Origin: Priapulus caudatus
Lineage: Eukaryota > Priapulida > Priapulimorpha > Priapulimorphida > Priapulidae
Length of the DNA: 25,886 nucleotides
Assembly: GCF_000485595.1 (NCBI RefSeq)
Contig: NW_014577325.1
Location: 182,422-208,307 of the forward strand
Direction: 5' to 3'
A program made the position numbers and the translations under genes. A model generated the notes under the pieces. That model had not been told where the DNA came from. It worked only from the letters and a program-made list of their open reading frames with translations, and did no database searches. Below, piece by piece: positions 9,610-21,800 of this stretch (positions within the stretch are counted from its first letter, which is position 1; each line of letters begins with the position of its first letter).

Positions 9610-10444
9610 ACGTAACCGGAACACGAACATGAAACGGAAACAGAAACAGAAACGTATGCATTGTAGCAGATTGCAGGGTCTTTGTGAATAAAGCAGAATG
9701 GTGGTTGGAGCCAAATTTATTGTCCGGTTAAATCCGGTAGTAAAGTCTACAATCTGGCGATTAGGATAAAAGAGGAGTTTTATCAGACATTGGTGTTTTA
9801 ACACAAGGTAGATAAATGCATTGTTCTGGACTGATTTTGGTGAAATATGTCGTTCAATGATATTGCTCCACGGCCGTGCTTCAACTCTAATGGGGATGCT
9901 ACGAGTGTGGGACCCAGATGGAAGAGATGGAAGAATGCATTTGAGTATTATATCGAATGCAGAGGTATTGATAACCCCGGACGTAAAAAATCCTTGCTAC
10001 TTCATTCCGCTGGCATGCAGGTGCAGGATATCTACAAAACCCTCGATGACGTAGGTTTTATATCGACAGAGGAGGGGGAGGAAGGTGATGTGTACACGCA
10101 AGCACTACAGAAGCTAGACTCTGTACTACAGGCCAAAGCTGAATGTGCCCCACGAGAGACATGTATTGCGATTGCTGAGGCAAGACTGTGACGAAACGGT
10201 GGATCAATATTATGTAACCCAATTATAGAAACGGGCTAGAGATTCATGCTGCCCTACTCGAAATGCGGCATGCCACAAGTGTGGTAGAACTGGACATTTC
10301 GCTAGTAAGTACTAAGTGTAAGACACAACTACAAAATAGACCCACCAAATGGAAGGATGAGAAGTCCCAGAAGCTAGTTTTAAAGTGGACATTAAAAACA
10401 ATAGAAAACAGGTGAGGTATTGAGTGAGACCTAACGAGGATAGT

Positions 10445-10944
10445 AGCGATAAATATACGCAGTGGCTATATATGCCCGGCAGCCGGGCACGGTCTTCAAT
10501 TTCCTAAATGCCCGGCAGTCCACATCCACATCCATGCACGCACATCCATGTATGCATGGCACATCCATAATATATAATTCCAATAACTCTGAATATCCGA
10601 GCTCGTACAGCCCGAGCGTTACGTCTGAAAGGCGTTGGTTCGAATCCCATGTTTCGTTTTTATTTTTTTTATTTTTTTTATTTTTTTACCTTTATCCATT
10701 TAAATATTTTTTCCCAATTAACGCAAATATTTACATGATTTATTTACAACAATTATTTTTTAAATTAAATTAACTTTATTAGTGTTAATTAAATTTAATT
10801 AGTGTTAGGGTTAGGGTTAGGGTTAAGATTGGTCAGAAACATCTGAACGAGTCAGGTAAAACAGAGGTCAAACTGCCAGGCATTTAGGAAATCGAAGACC
10901 GTGCCCGGCTGCCCGGGCATATATAGCCACAGCGATAAATATAC
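10445..10944. mobile_element. 472-bp inverted-repeat element nested in the Ty3 relic, 14-bp target duplication
   Basis: The element is 10459-10930, flanked by the direct repeat AGCGATAAATATAC (10445-10458 and 10931-10944). The terminal inverted repeats are about 57 bp, starting GTGGCTATATATGCCCGG. Inside are a perfect Pol III B-box match GGTTCGAATCC (10637-10647) followed by T-rich sequence, and three TTAGGG units (10805-10822). No protein is encoded. It inserted into the retroelement, so it is younger. A 14-bp duplication is unusually long for a cut-and-paste transposon. Confidence 0.85.
10805..10822 (+). repeat. Interstitial telomere-type (TTAGGG)3
   Basis: Three exact TTAGGG units form the interior of the 472-bp inverted-repeat element. 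The motif matches the animal telomere repeat; its orientation is opposite to the CCCTAA cores at 9496 and 12285. Confidence 0.9.
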
Positions 10945-11342
10945 CGGTACATTTAGTTTAAGTCGTGGTGAGTCGAATAACGCAGTGGTTGATGCCAAAG
11001 TGGGTGGTGTTTACATACATACATTAATAGACTCCGGAACAGTGTCAGAACGTTGTTGACACTGACACCTGGACAAAAAAATCTAAAGAAAAATCATGTC
11101 AAATGTGTTTCAGAATGCATTACCCGGAACTTGTACCCGTACGTTTCCACTATGCCATTAGTTTCTCTCGGAAAATTTTCAGCAACTGTTGAAGTTGGAG
11201 GTCGAGCAGCAGAGGTCGAATTCATAGTGATGAAAGGAAAAGGCCGATCTTTGATGAGTAAAACGACTGCAGAGAAACTGGGTGTATTAAAAAGAGGCGT
11301 AAATGTCAATACTGTGCAAAGCGATGATATCAGGAGTGGATA

Positions 11343-12184
11343 ATAGATTAATAATAAATTTAGTAAAAATAATTACAATTTAATATGGCATGTACAGTAA
11401 CACACTCACGCGCACACACATATATATGTAGATATATTGATGATATCTGCTATAATGTTTGGTTACCTCTGTGATATACTTAGGATGATTCACTGGTCGC
11501 GTTATGGATTTATATGCTGAATGAGTCAAACAACAATCCAGTGGGGCAGTGTGGTATCACTGGGAAATGTGTGAGTCACTAGTGATGTAGCAGAGTTATT
11601 TAATAAAAAAGTGTTCTTACAGAGAAAATGATGTGCATAGGCTGTATGATCTGGTGATGAAGCAGCATAAAAATATAGAATATCTTGCAATAAGGAATCA
11701 TATATTCTAGATTTAGCACTTTGTTTATTGTGTGGTAAAATTTCATCGAGTATGTCACTAAATTCATATTAGTTTGTACAATTGCACCACGGGTTAACTT
11801 ACAAAGTCAAACCAAACGTCATTAATGTTGTTTATCAATTAACAGGCTAACTAAACATTTTGTATGAGTTTACTCAGTTTTACATGGCGATATTAAGTTT
11901 CACAGAGGATTCCGTGTTGCATGTGTCATAACGCGGGTGGCGATCTGAGAATGCATACAGTCCAGCATGCATGTGAAAGTATGCACTGTAGAACCCTCTC
12001 TTACACCCTCCTTGGCGACTGCGATTCAAATTGTCAGTAACTGCTGATAAATGCAGATAATTTTCAAATGAGATTTTTATTAGTAACCAACAGTAAAATT
12101 AGACGAACTAATATGCCATAGTAAGCTTATATACTTATCAACGACACAATGTGTTCGTTATTCCAGCATTCTTCAACATTGCAG
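11343..12184. other. Gene-free stretch upstream of the EVC2-like exons
   Basis: AT-rich unique sequence with no recognisable motif. Missing 5' exons of the plus-strand gene could lie here or further left, but I find no candidate with matching phase and conserved content. Confidence 0.45.
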
Positions 12185-12427
12185 ATTAGTTATGCTCAAG
12201 GGGTCGTAACAGGTACTACAGATATGTACCCGAGGTACATATATGTATACACAAAGTGTACCAGACTTGTACTACAGAAGTGTACCCTAACCCTAACTCT
12301 AACCCTAACCCTAACCCTAAACATACCTCATATAAAAATATAAACATAATACTAAACAACCTAAAACTACCTCGGGTACATATCTGTAGTACCTGTTACG
12401 ACAACGACCCTTCGTGCATTAGTTATG
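12185..12427. mobile_element. 223-bp inverted-repeat element with 10-bp target duplication and CCCTAA core
   Basis: The element is 12195-12417, flanked by the direct repeat ATTAGTTATG (12185-12194 and 12418-12427). The terminal inverted repeats share GTCGTAACAGGTACTACAGA and continue through ATGTACCCGAGGTA. The middle contains about six CCCTAA units at 12285-12320. It is non-coding. Size, architecture and telomere-like core parallel the 9348-9600 element, although the terminal sequences differ. Confidence 0.85.
12285..12320 (+). repeat. Interstitial telomere-type (CCCTAA)n
   Basis: Six CCCTAA units with one CTCTAA variant lie at the centre of the inverted-repeat element 12195-12417. Confidence 0.92.
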
Positions 12428-12635
12428 GGATATTCTTCCTTTAATCGAATCGCCGGCCACGGTGACTAAGCTTGTGAGTCATCCACGGTGACTGTGTCTC
12501 TCCATTATTGCGCGCTGCATCCCGGTCTACCTTAGTGTATTCCTCAGCCAGGATGACGGCAAGTCCACAGTGCCTTCCATTGATTTTCCGCAGGTCGGCT
12601 GCATTTACACAGCTCTCTGTGTGGTGTGTGTGCAG

Positions 12636-12814
12636 AGCGCAGTGGAGTTTGTGAAATTGAAGTTGAGAGCATTGTTGCGGGAGAGCGAGAGAGGCAGCTG
12701 GTCAGTGTACGTGAGATAGTGAAGATGGTAATAGCAAGTAACCAGAGCATCACTCCGCGATGTCTGCCGATGACTGTCGCCATCACGCAACCACTGTATC
12801 GACAAGATGAACAG
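12636..12814 (+). CDS. EVC2: EVC2-like exon a: extracellular/luminal segment
   Basis: The acceptor is GTGTGTGCAG ending at 12635 (an alternative CAG ends at 12642) and the donor is CAG|GTGAGC. The 59 complete codons include [18 protein letters not shown] and [16 protein letters not shown], which look like beta-strand-rich sequence. It leads in phase 0 into the transmembrane exon. The incoming phase shows at least one earlier coding exon is missing from my model. The left boundary is less certain than the right. Confidence 0.65.
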
Positions 12815-15800
12815 GTGAGCGAAAGCATAGAATACACAGCATAGAATAGAATACATAGAAGAATAGAATACATAGCATAGAATAGAATACATAGCATAGA
12901 ATAGAATACATAGAAGAATAGAATAGATAGAAAGCATAGAATACAGATTCTGTACAGATACAAAGATACAGAGATGCAGATACAGATACTGTATTCTATA
13001 TCTAAAGAGAACAGTTGGTTGGTCTGCACACCTTCATCCAGTTTGATTTGTGCATGCGCGTACGTTATTGCTGGAAATGCTGTAGCAGACTTGAGGTTTA
13101 AACTGACACCACAGGTATGCTATGTGCATGCACCATAATTGCTGCTCGTGTTTTAGCAGCCTATAGGTTTAAACTGGTAACATTGGAGTGCGTAAAATTG
13201 TGCAGTATTAATACTGCATAACGAAATTGGTATATGTAAATATCCAAAGTGATTCCGCTTATGCAAATGTTCAAGGAGCAAGATTTGAGTATATATGCAA
13301 ATGATGAGAGTTAATTGCTTAGGGAGATGCACGTGCATTAATTAATAGATAATCCCGAACTCGTAACGAGCAGTTTACACAAATTTCTCATTCATAAAAA
13401 ACCATCTTTGCAGTGGGTTGGCCTCGGCTTTCTCCTTGGCTTCCTCTTTGGAAGTCTTGTCGGAATCTTCATCGCGCTTATATGCTGCAAGAACTGGTAC
13501 AACAAACGAAAGGTGAGACACATATGTTTACTTGCCTGCATTCTTGTCTGGCAGAAGGAGAAATTGCAGCTGGATTCCTGTGCCTGCACCCTTCTGTGTG
13601 CCCAGAAGTGTGTAAAGTAACATAGTGCAGCGTTTTCATTAACGAGCCGGTCAGAAATATATACGAAATATACAGATTTTCGATCCTCATATCTGTGTAG
13701 TTGTACAAATGTGTACAGAAAACATTGACGGGTAAGTTAGCGATTTAGAGCTTTCTTTCTGTGATAGCACGGCGATGTGGAACACCCTCTGTGGGTGCAG
13801 AGGCACCCAATCAACAAGGGATATGTGCACATGGTTGACGACTCTCCTCCGGCTCCCGTGTACCAGGCGCATGACAACGCTGTCGTAAGTTTTCTGTTTA
13901 TCGCTAACTTTATAGCTCAGCCGCGTCAGGCGTTAAGCTCGTGAAACCCACACCGTGTAATAAAGTACGCAGTTCTATATCCCGCAGAGCCACTCTACAC
14001 ATCATTGTCAGATACATAAATACTTATGACTGTCATTAGTCTAAAATGGCACTACTACAAACAAAATACTTGATGCTTAAATGTTATGACATTTCATGCT
14101 CGTTATTTCAATTATTTATGATTATGACAATAGTCCACAGGCCTCCGATTCACACATGCCATCAAATGATGCTTGTTTAACTAATCTAAATTGATTAAAT
14201 AAGTTTATTTGGTTGGTAGACTAATACATCTAACTGGGTTAATTGTCACTCAACCGTGAAGATTAATTAAAAATTGACCTAATCTTCACAGTTCAGTAAC
14301 AGTTAACCCAGTTAGATCTAATCTAAATTGAATCTGTTTTTTTCATGTACCTGTTTGTTGTACATAGAAACCAGAGCTCAGAAACTGCATTGCTCATGCT
14401 AAACTGTTAAGTTAGGAGTAAGCGGTAATAAGTTTAGCCATCAAACTTTGTGAAAATTCTGAAATATCATCGATGGAGAAACACAGATGGTACAGCAATC
14501 GCCATGTTCAGTGTATGAATGTTAGTCATGCTAGTACGTATTGTACATTACTACACATGTGTACTACGTTATGTTTGTCATTACAGTACATGCAGGGAGA
14601 GAAGGTTATCAGTGAGTTACACCAGCGCAGCACTGACATCAGCAACCACAGTGTGCCGATCACCGAGTTAACGGATATCCATGATGACGGTGGCGCTGCA
14701 CTCGGCATGTCTCTGCTTCTCACGTTGAACTCCAGGTACACTAACCCTCCCTCTAACCCTAACCCTAACCCTAACCCTAATGTTAACCCTCCCCCTAACC
14801 CTAACCCTAACCCTAATGCTAACCCTCCCCCTAATCCTAATGCTAACCCTAACCCTCCTCCTAATCATAATGCTAACTCTACCCCTAATGCTAACCCTAA
14901 CCCTACCCCTAACCCTAATGCTAACCCTACCCCTAATCCTAATGCTAACCCTAACCCTTCCCCTAATCGCAATGCTAACCCTAACCCTATGTCTATTGCT
15001 AACGTTAACCCTAACCCTATTCATAATCCTAATGTTAAACTTAACCCTAACCCAAACCAACCTTAGCAGCAATCTAATAGTCCTAACCCTAACCAAAACT
15101 GAACATTAACTTGTTCTAACTCATATCTAAAGTAACATAGTTTTTGTACCCAGGGAGACATAGACCATTTTAGCATTAACCATTGACTCGATGACCCCCC
15201 ATCACAGGGTGCGAAATTAATGCGAGTCCGGAGTTAAATACTCTCTGGTTTACTGTCGGACTGCCAGATTTGACATATGCAGGAGTCCGTGTGACTCCCT
15301 GAAAATTCTGCCATACTAACTAGTTTGTTCCAGAGCAGGGCCTCACGGAATTACCGTATTTTTTCAGCAAATATCCCAAGAAAATTTGGCAGACGTGCAA
15401 CTGCATGAATCTTTAAAATAAGCACATGCGTTATTGTTAATATCTTTAATTTTGAACTTCAGACTGCGGACTCCCTCATTTTGCCTCGGACTCCCTCTTT
15501 TTGAGGGCAGGAAGTCCATTGGACTCCCTAGTTCAAAAGTAAATTTCTACCCCTGCATCATGTAGCGCTCCATGTGTCACACTGAAAGCTGCATTGGTGC
15601 ATGTTTCAGTGAGGAGATTGCTGCGGAGGTATCACGCCAGGATGTGGAAACAACCACCGCACTGGAAAACAACCTGTGGAAGGATAGAAACATGGTAAAT
15701 GCTGAGTACGTGTGCACGGCTATGCTGTAAAACTATGGGGTCCTTGCAATTCTGTCTATTATCTGATCCTCTCTACCCTCGTACTCCTGTATCCTCTCCC

Positions 15801-18800
15801 CGACCACCACCACCACCTTCTCCTCTCCTCTACCTCCTCCTCTGTCTACCTTCTCCTGTCTGCCTTTGCCCCTGCTGCCTACCCTAGTCTTCAACACAAC
15901 AGATTCCGCATGCATGTCCAACTCAACCTAGCCTTTAGCGTAATAGAAGCAGCTTTTGCCGTGAATTGTCGGGAACTATTTGCGATGCTAGCCTGGCAAC
16001 GCTTAGTCATCCGTCGTTGCCGTGTGAATCAGCAGCCTAACAGTCGACAGACAGTCAGTCGCGTGAATTCGACTGCATTGAGACGAAGCTGGGGCGTGGT
16101 CTCACTGCTAATACGCCGCCGCCGTTCGCGCGTAGGGTATCAGCCGGAATGAGTATTGTGGGAGTGCAGAAAAAATATTTGGGAGTGCAATTTTTGTGTG
16201 TGTCTCAGCCAAGACCGCCGACATCGTAGACGTTAACAGGGGGGGGGGGTAGCATGAGGAGGGTACGGGGGCCTCCCCGGAAAAAAAATTATTTTTTTAT
16301 TTTTTTGGCCGTGCAGTTTCAATATTGATCGTGCAAATCATGGCTGCACGGCTTGCTGGCTAATACGTTGGTCGCGCGTAATGGGGAAAGTGATGGATTG
16401 TTCATGATTGATGTATGTGTATGTAGTTGTGTGCGTGGTGTTGTGCAGCTATCAGTCATGGTATCACGCATGGGTGGGGTTAACTCCGTACCTGTGCCAG
16501 ACACCACTTACATCTGTCTGTGTGTGTGTGTGAGTGCCTAGGTGCGTGTAAGTGAGCGTTTACCGACATACATGGCATGTAGACACCACTGACACCCATG
16601 TCACGTGTGTGTACAGTCAAACGCATGTTTGCGATATCGTCTCTATCGAATGGACACCCATCTATATACAGGCCACTTCACAATGCTCCTGCGTTACAGT
16701 TATACTAATGCCTCTATTGAACAACCTGTAAATTATCAATTAAAAGGTGCCTTTAGGATTTCTAGTTTTAATGGAGTAACTGCAGACACCACTGTCTGTC
16801 TGTCTGTCATCGATATATTAACTATCGATCTCTCTCTCTATGTATATATATATATATATATAAAATATATATATGTGTGTATATTTGCAGCTGGTGCTAG
16901 CTATGACGCAGGTGCTGTTGAATCGGCTACACAAGCAGGATAAGATTAGCAATGAGGCAGCCAGCTCTATACAGCTGAACCTGCGAAACAATCTCAACAC
17001 CATCATCAAGACCGTGGATCAGGAACGCTGTGCAAAGGAGCTGGTGAGTAGGGCGTGGCCAGGAATTTGGATTGGTGGGGGGGGTCCTCGAGCGAGTAAC
17101 AAGGGGTCTGGTGGTCTGAAATATTTTTTTTAGTTAAATGTAAAAATAGTGCTTTAAAGTCTAGAAAATAGGGAACAAAAATAATTTTGATTTTGATTTT
17201 GATTAGAGGGGTCCTAGGGCCCCCAGGACCCCCCTTGCTACGCGCTTGGCTGGTGAGTAAATAGTTATGTGCATGCACGCTTGCTTGCTCGGCTCTCAGA
17301 CAGGGGTCACATTTGGCTGTTCCCTGAGCAAGGCAAGTAGTCTTGCCTTCATTTTACGCAGAAATATTGGGGTACAGTGGCAAGTTCCAAGGGAAATATT
17401 TTCTTCCAAAGAGTTTTCAAGTTGATCTAACTCGGTTAATTGTTACTCAACCGTAATGTACGGTTGAATAACAATTAACCCAGTTAGATTTATTAGTCTA
17501 CCAACCGAATGAACTTATTTAATGAGTTTTCAAGTTGTTGTTCTTTTTGCTTTATTCGTTGAGTGCTAAGGCCTCTGTAACTGTGTGTTGTCTTTGAGCA
17601 GGCTATGCCCAACAAAGACAATTGCTTTTAGGTGGGTGAGGTTGTTAGCTTTGTCGTCTGCATGTACATTACCTGTTCCTGATTGACATTTGCGTGTTTC
17701 AGCTTATCCGGGGCGATGAGAGGTTGTCATCTAACCCTGCAGTGACCGAGGATGAGATGAACAATCTACATAGGGAGCTTGTACACAAGATGGTGTGTTA
17801 CACATTTCATTCATTCTTTCACCTCTGTATCTAGCCCGCCGAGGCTGTGCGACTGATTGTCTATACATGGTCTTCTAACCCTAGCAAGACCGTTTCTTGG
17901 AGCTACTCTGTATCCAGGTCTATAGCCTCTAGGGGGTCGACAAGGGGCATGAGTCACATTAGCTTTTACAGGAAAATAAAATAAACACCTAATTTGTAAA
18001 TGACCCGAAAATATGCGTAATTCGCAATATAGTCATCTGTGAAACCCTCTGCCCACACCCACCCTGTCTCGCGCTGTGTTGAGTGTAACTGTGTCCATCT
18101 CGTGACATTACTGAGCTAGATTAAAAACATTTTGCCGTGCTAAAAATGTACGCAGGCAATGACAGCCACCGGCCCTGATGTCAGTATATACCCACCACAC
18201 GCATGAACACAAACACTCACACTACTCACACGCATGAACACGAGCACTCACACCACTCACAGGCGTGCGCATCCACCCAAAGCACACATATGCAAGCATC
18301 TCATGCATGTGCATGTGCACCAATCAATCATTCTGACCATGTATATCTTCTCTGTGACTATCTGGTGATATTTTAGTTTCTATAATATGGAGTTACCGGC
18401 TGTAAGTAGCTAGGTCGGCTGTTCCAGTGAGTTGATATGGCGGGAGAATACGGGCTTGTGATCGTTTCTCTGCTATAGCTGTACGATATCAAAAGACCTA
18501 CATTAATAGGTTTTGTGGTATTGATTTTTATGTACAGCACCAGTGATAGTACGCACACAGCTGCAGCGCTGGTACCTGGTACACTCATCTCTGTAGCCGT
18601 ATATATATCATTAGCTATGTCAGGCACGCTTGGCTGCCCATAGGTAGTGCCGTATTACATATGAAATTGATTGTGTGTGCCAGATGATTGATTGATTGTG
18701 TGTCCTAGCACGCACGCACGCACGCACGCATGCACACACAGAGTGAACATAATTATTATGTGGTTTAGGGTTAATTATTATACATAATGATAATAGACTA

Positions 18801-21800
18801 TCACACGTTCACTACTAAGTTGGCCATTAAAATGATAAAGTTACTGTTATCATGAACATATATCTATGCATCTACATACACATACATGTATAAAATTAGT
18901 ACAATATTTGTATTAATTATATGTATATTTATATAATCTTATATTATATGTATATTATAACTATTATATAAATATATTTATTTCTATAGATGTTTTCATG
19001 TTATAAAATTACAATAAGAAGGTATATATTCTTTACAAAGGTATGTTAAGTAATAATATTGGGGTAACATATAAAATAGTATAATAAATAAGTTAATATA
19101 TTGATTTATGCGTTTTGTATGTGTATGTGTATATAAAAATATATCAGTGTTTTCATGGTGATTCGATCCATCTGAAGTGATGGCTGTGTCATTGAGCAGA
19201 CACACTATTCACAAGCAAATTGCTGCTCTATTATAGAATTCTCTCATAAAGGAAGAGGAGAGCAACGTGAGACGCGATCTGGTGAAAACCGCAATGCTAT
19301 CAGAAAACGAGGTACACACATTATCACTCTCTCTCTCTCTCTCTCTGGAAGCCTTCAGTCTGCTGGGTGACATAGGTCGTTTGCGAACTCCCTCCATGTT
19401 GCTCGGTTGGTCGCATCCGCTCCATTTACCTCCAGGTGTAGGCTCTAGCCCTTCTTCTTGAGTTCTGCCTCCGAGGCTTGCCTCCAGGTTACTTTAGGCC
19501 TTCCTACCCGACGTCTTCCTTGCGGGTTCCAGCTCAGCGCCGGGGTTGTTATGTTGGTCGCTTCCTTCCGCAGTGTGTGGCCACCCAGCCCCATTTCCTT
19601 CTTCTCATTCGGATTTCCATTGGTGTCTGCTTCGTCCTTTCCCAGAGTTCTTTATTTGTGAGTGTGCGCAGCCAAAATAGTCCGAGGATCTTCCTCAAGC
19701 ATTTGTTAACAAAACTTTGAATTTTTTGGATTATTTTGGCTGTTAATTTTTCATGCTTCACAGCCATACATAAGTACGGTCTGAACATTAGAATTTGGAA
19801 ATTTTTAATTTAGTTTTGAGGGCGATAGCACTTGTCTTCCAAACGTTGTTGAGCAATTTGAATGCAACCGTTGCCTTCCCTATTCTGTCCTTGACATCTT
19901 TCTCGACCCCTCCGTTTTTGTCCAGCGCGCTACCTATAGGTAGGTGAAGGCCTCCACATCCTCAATTTCTTCCCCCTCGACAGAGACTGCGTCTAAATTT
20001 TGTGCGTTTATCCTCATTGACTTTGTCTTCGTAATGTTGAGTTTCAACCCGACTTTAACTGCTTCCTGAACTATCACTTAAATTATCACTATCAAATGGA
20101 AAATGCAGATGGCTCGTTGCTATAACAACATAATGGCAGATAAAAGGGAAAAAATATACAGTGGCCTCCTGTCATAAATTTCAATTTTTAATGTTCTCAG
20201 AGTTATGAGCAAACTATTGAATTATGGTTAGATTTCATTACCGTGAATTTAACATCAATTCTTTCAGGCGAACGATGTCATGGGCAGCTTTGCAGGGGGA
20301 GCCACTAGTATAGACCAGATTCTCTCGGCGAAATACGCAAGAGAGTCGCAGGTGTGTGCCAGAAAAGCTCTGCTACATAATTAGGTGCTCTGCACTAGTG
20401 TGTGCAATCTCCTGCAACGGTTTGACAGGCAGTAATATGAATAATAATGTCGATAAAGTATGTTGTTTTTAGTTTAATTACCATGTGGTGTATCGGGTAC
20501 GTATACAATTTAAGTGAGTTCTGCTGGAAGAAATGGTCTGCGTAAAGCAGCAATGGCTCATTTCTGAGACGTAACTTTCACGTTTCGTTAACGCGAATCT
20601 GCTAATGGACCACATATATGCACTAACATATAACGAGTTAATATTTAAAAGTTTCCTTCGAGAGGTTCATTACCCTTTCGTGTCGTAATAGTTGTAATAA
20701 TGTAATGTTCGTACTATTTCTAATAATTCGTAATAGTCGTAATATTCGTAATAATGTATAATAAGATAATAATTAAAAGTGCCATTCGAGAACTTCACCA
20801 CCCTTTCGTTTCGTAATAGTTGATTCAGCAGCGGCTATCGGAGCGCCTCCTGGTGGCCGAACTCGGCAGCCAGAAGAGGGCGCAGCAGAGCGAGGAAGTT
20901 CAGGCGAACATCGCCGCGCGTAAGGCGGCTCTTACCGAGCTCGCGGCGACGAACTTTGACCTCAGGGGAAAGGTCGACGCGCTCATCGGTGAATACGAAC
21001 GCAATGTACGGCGACTGAATGAAAAACACGAGGCTGGTGAGTCATCACGATGTCATCTGATGAAATAATAAATAATGATGATAACAATAATGATAATAAT
21101 GATGATGATAATAATGATGATAATGATGATAATGAGGATGACGATGCAATGATGATGACAGTGAGGATGACGATGCAATGATGATGACAGTGAGGATGAC
21201 GATGCAATGATGATGACAGTGAGGATGATGATGCAATGATGATGACAGTGAGGATGATGATGACGATGGCAATGAAAGTGTTGAGAAGGAGAAGGAGAAA
21301 GAAGAGTGCAAGGCAGAGGAGCAGGAGCAGGAGAAGGAAAATGGCAGTGGCTGTGACAAAGATGATGATGATGATGAAGAGGAGGGGGAGAATATTAAAG
21401 AAAGTACATGGTAATAATAATGGTCGATGTCGTCTACTGCAGGGTTTTTGAAGCAGCAGGCTGCATTGACAGACCATCTGCAACAGAAGAGAGCAGAGCG
21501 GATGGCAGAGAGAGAGAAGTCGCAGGCAGGAGAGAGACAGAGTTTCATCGTACGAGCTGAGAAGCTTACACAACCCGACGAATTACTAAAGGTAGACAGC
21601 GATAAATGCATCCTTAAATTGACTACGTCACGAATTTTCTATGGTAAAATTTGTAAAATTTTTGTTGCAATTTTTTTACATTAAAAGTAAGAACTAACGG
21701 GACTAAACGTATTGTCAAATTCTTACCTGATAAGATTGTTTCTCAACTAGTTAAAAATCCAAAAAACCTGGACGATTTGATATTGTGTTCCTGACATTAA

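Larger units (their letters stand above)
9847..11342 (+). mobile_element. Decayed Ty3-type LTR retrotransposon (gag, zinc knuckle, protease), interrupted
   Basis: Frame 9847-10188 encodes a gag-like peptide with RWKRWKNAFEYYIE and KSLLLHSAGMQVQDIY, the pattern of Ty3-type gag proteins. At 10247-10313 lies a zinc-knuckle relic (CHKCGRTGHFASKY) in which the last Cys is Tyr. At 10971-11056 a protease relic reads VGGVYIHTLIDSGT, with the aspartic-protease DSGT motif. Then 11053-11340 holds the segment between protease and reverse transcriptase (VEFIVMKGKGRSLMSKTTAEKLGV). Stops and frameshifts separate the parts, no LTRs or reverse-transcriptase core are seen, and a 472-bp element is inserted at 10459-10930. 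It is inactive. Confidence 0.82.

Noticed and set aside
10600-10655. Possible tRNA gene at GGTTCGAATCC
   Set aside because: Only the B box is recognisable. There is no cloverleaf, acceptor stem or A box, and it lies inside a transposon.
12544-13029. 161-aa minus-strand Tyr/Leu/Cys-rich frame resembling membrane segments
   Set aside because: The hydrophobic part comes from the ATAGAATAC minisatellite and the rest is antisense to exon a.
14780-15109. Leu-Thr and Arg-Val repeat proteins on both strands
   Set aside because: These frames are produced by the CCCTAA repeat, in which several frames lack stops.
15712-16152. 146-aa plus-strand frame
   Set aside because: It begins inside an intron after a used donor, is partly polypyrimidine-encoded, and shows no domain or acceptor.
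19458-19720. Plus-strand frames of 67-80 aa
   Set aside because: They are antisense shadows of the minus-strand LINE reverse-transcriptase relic.
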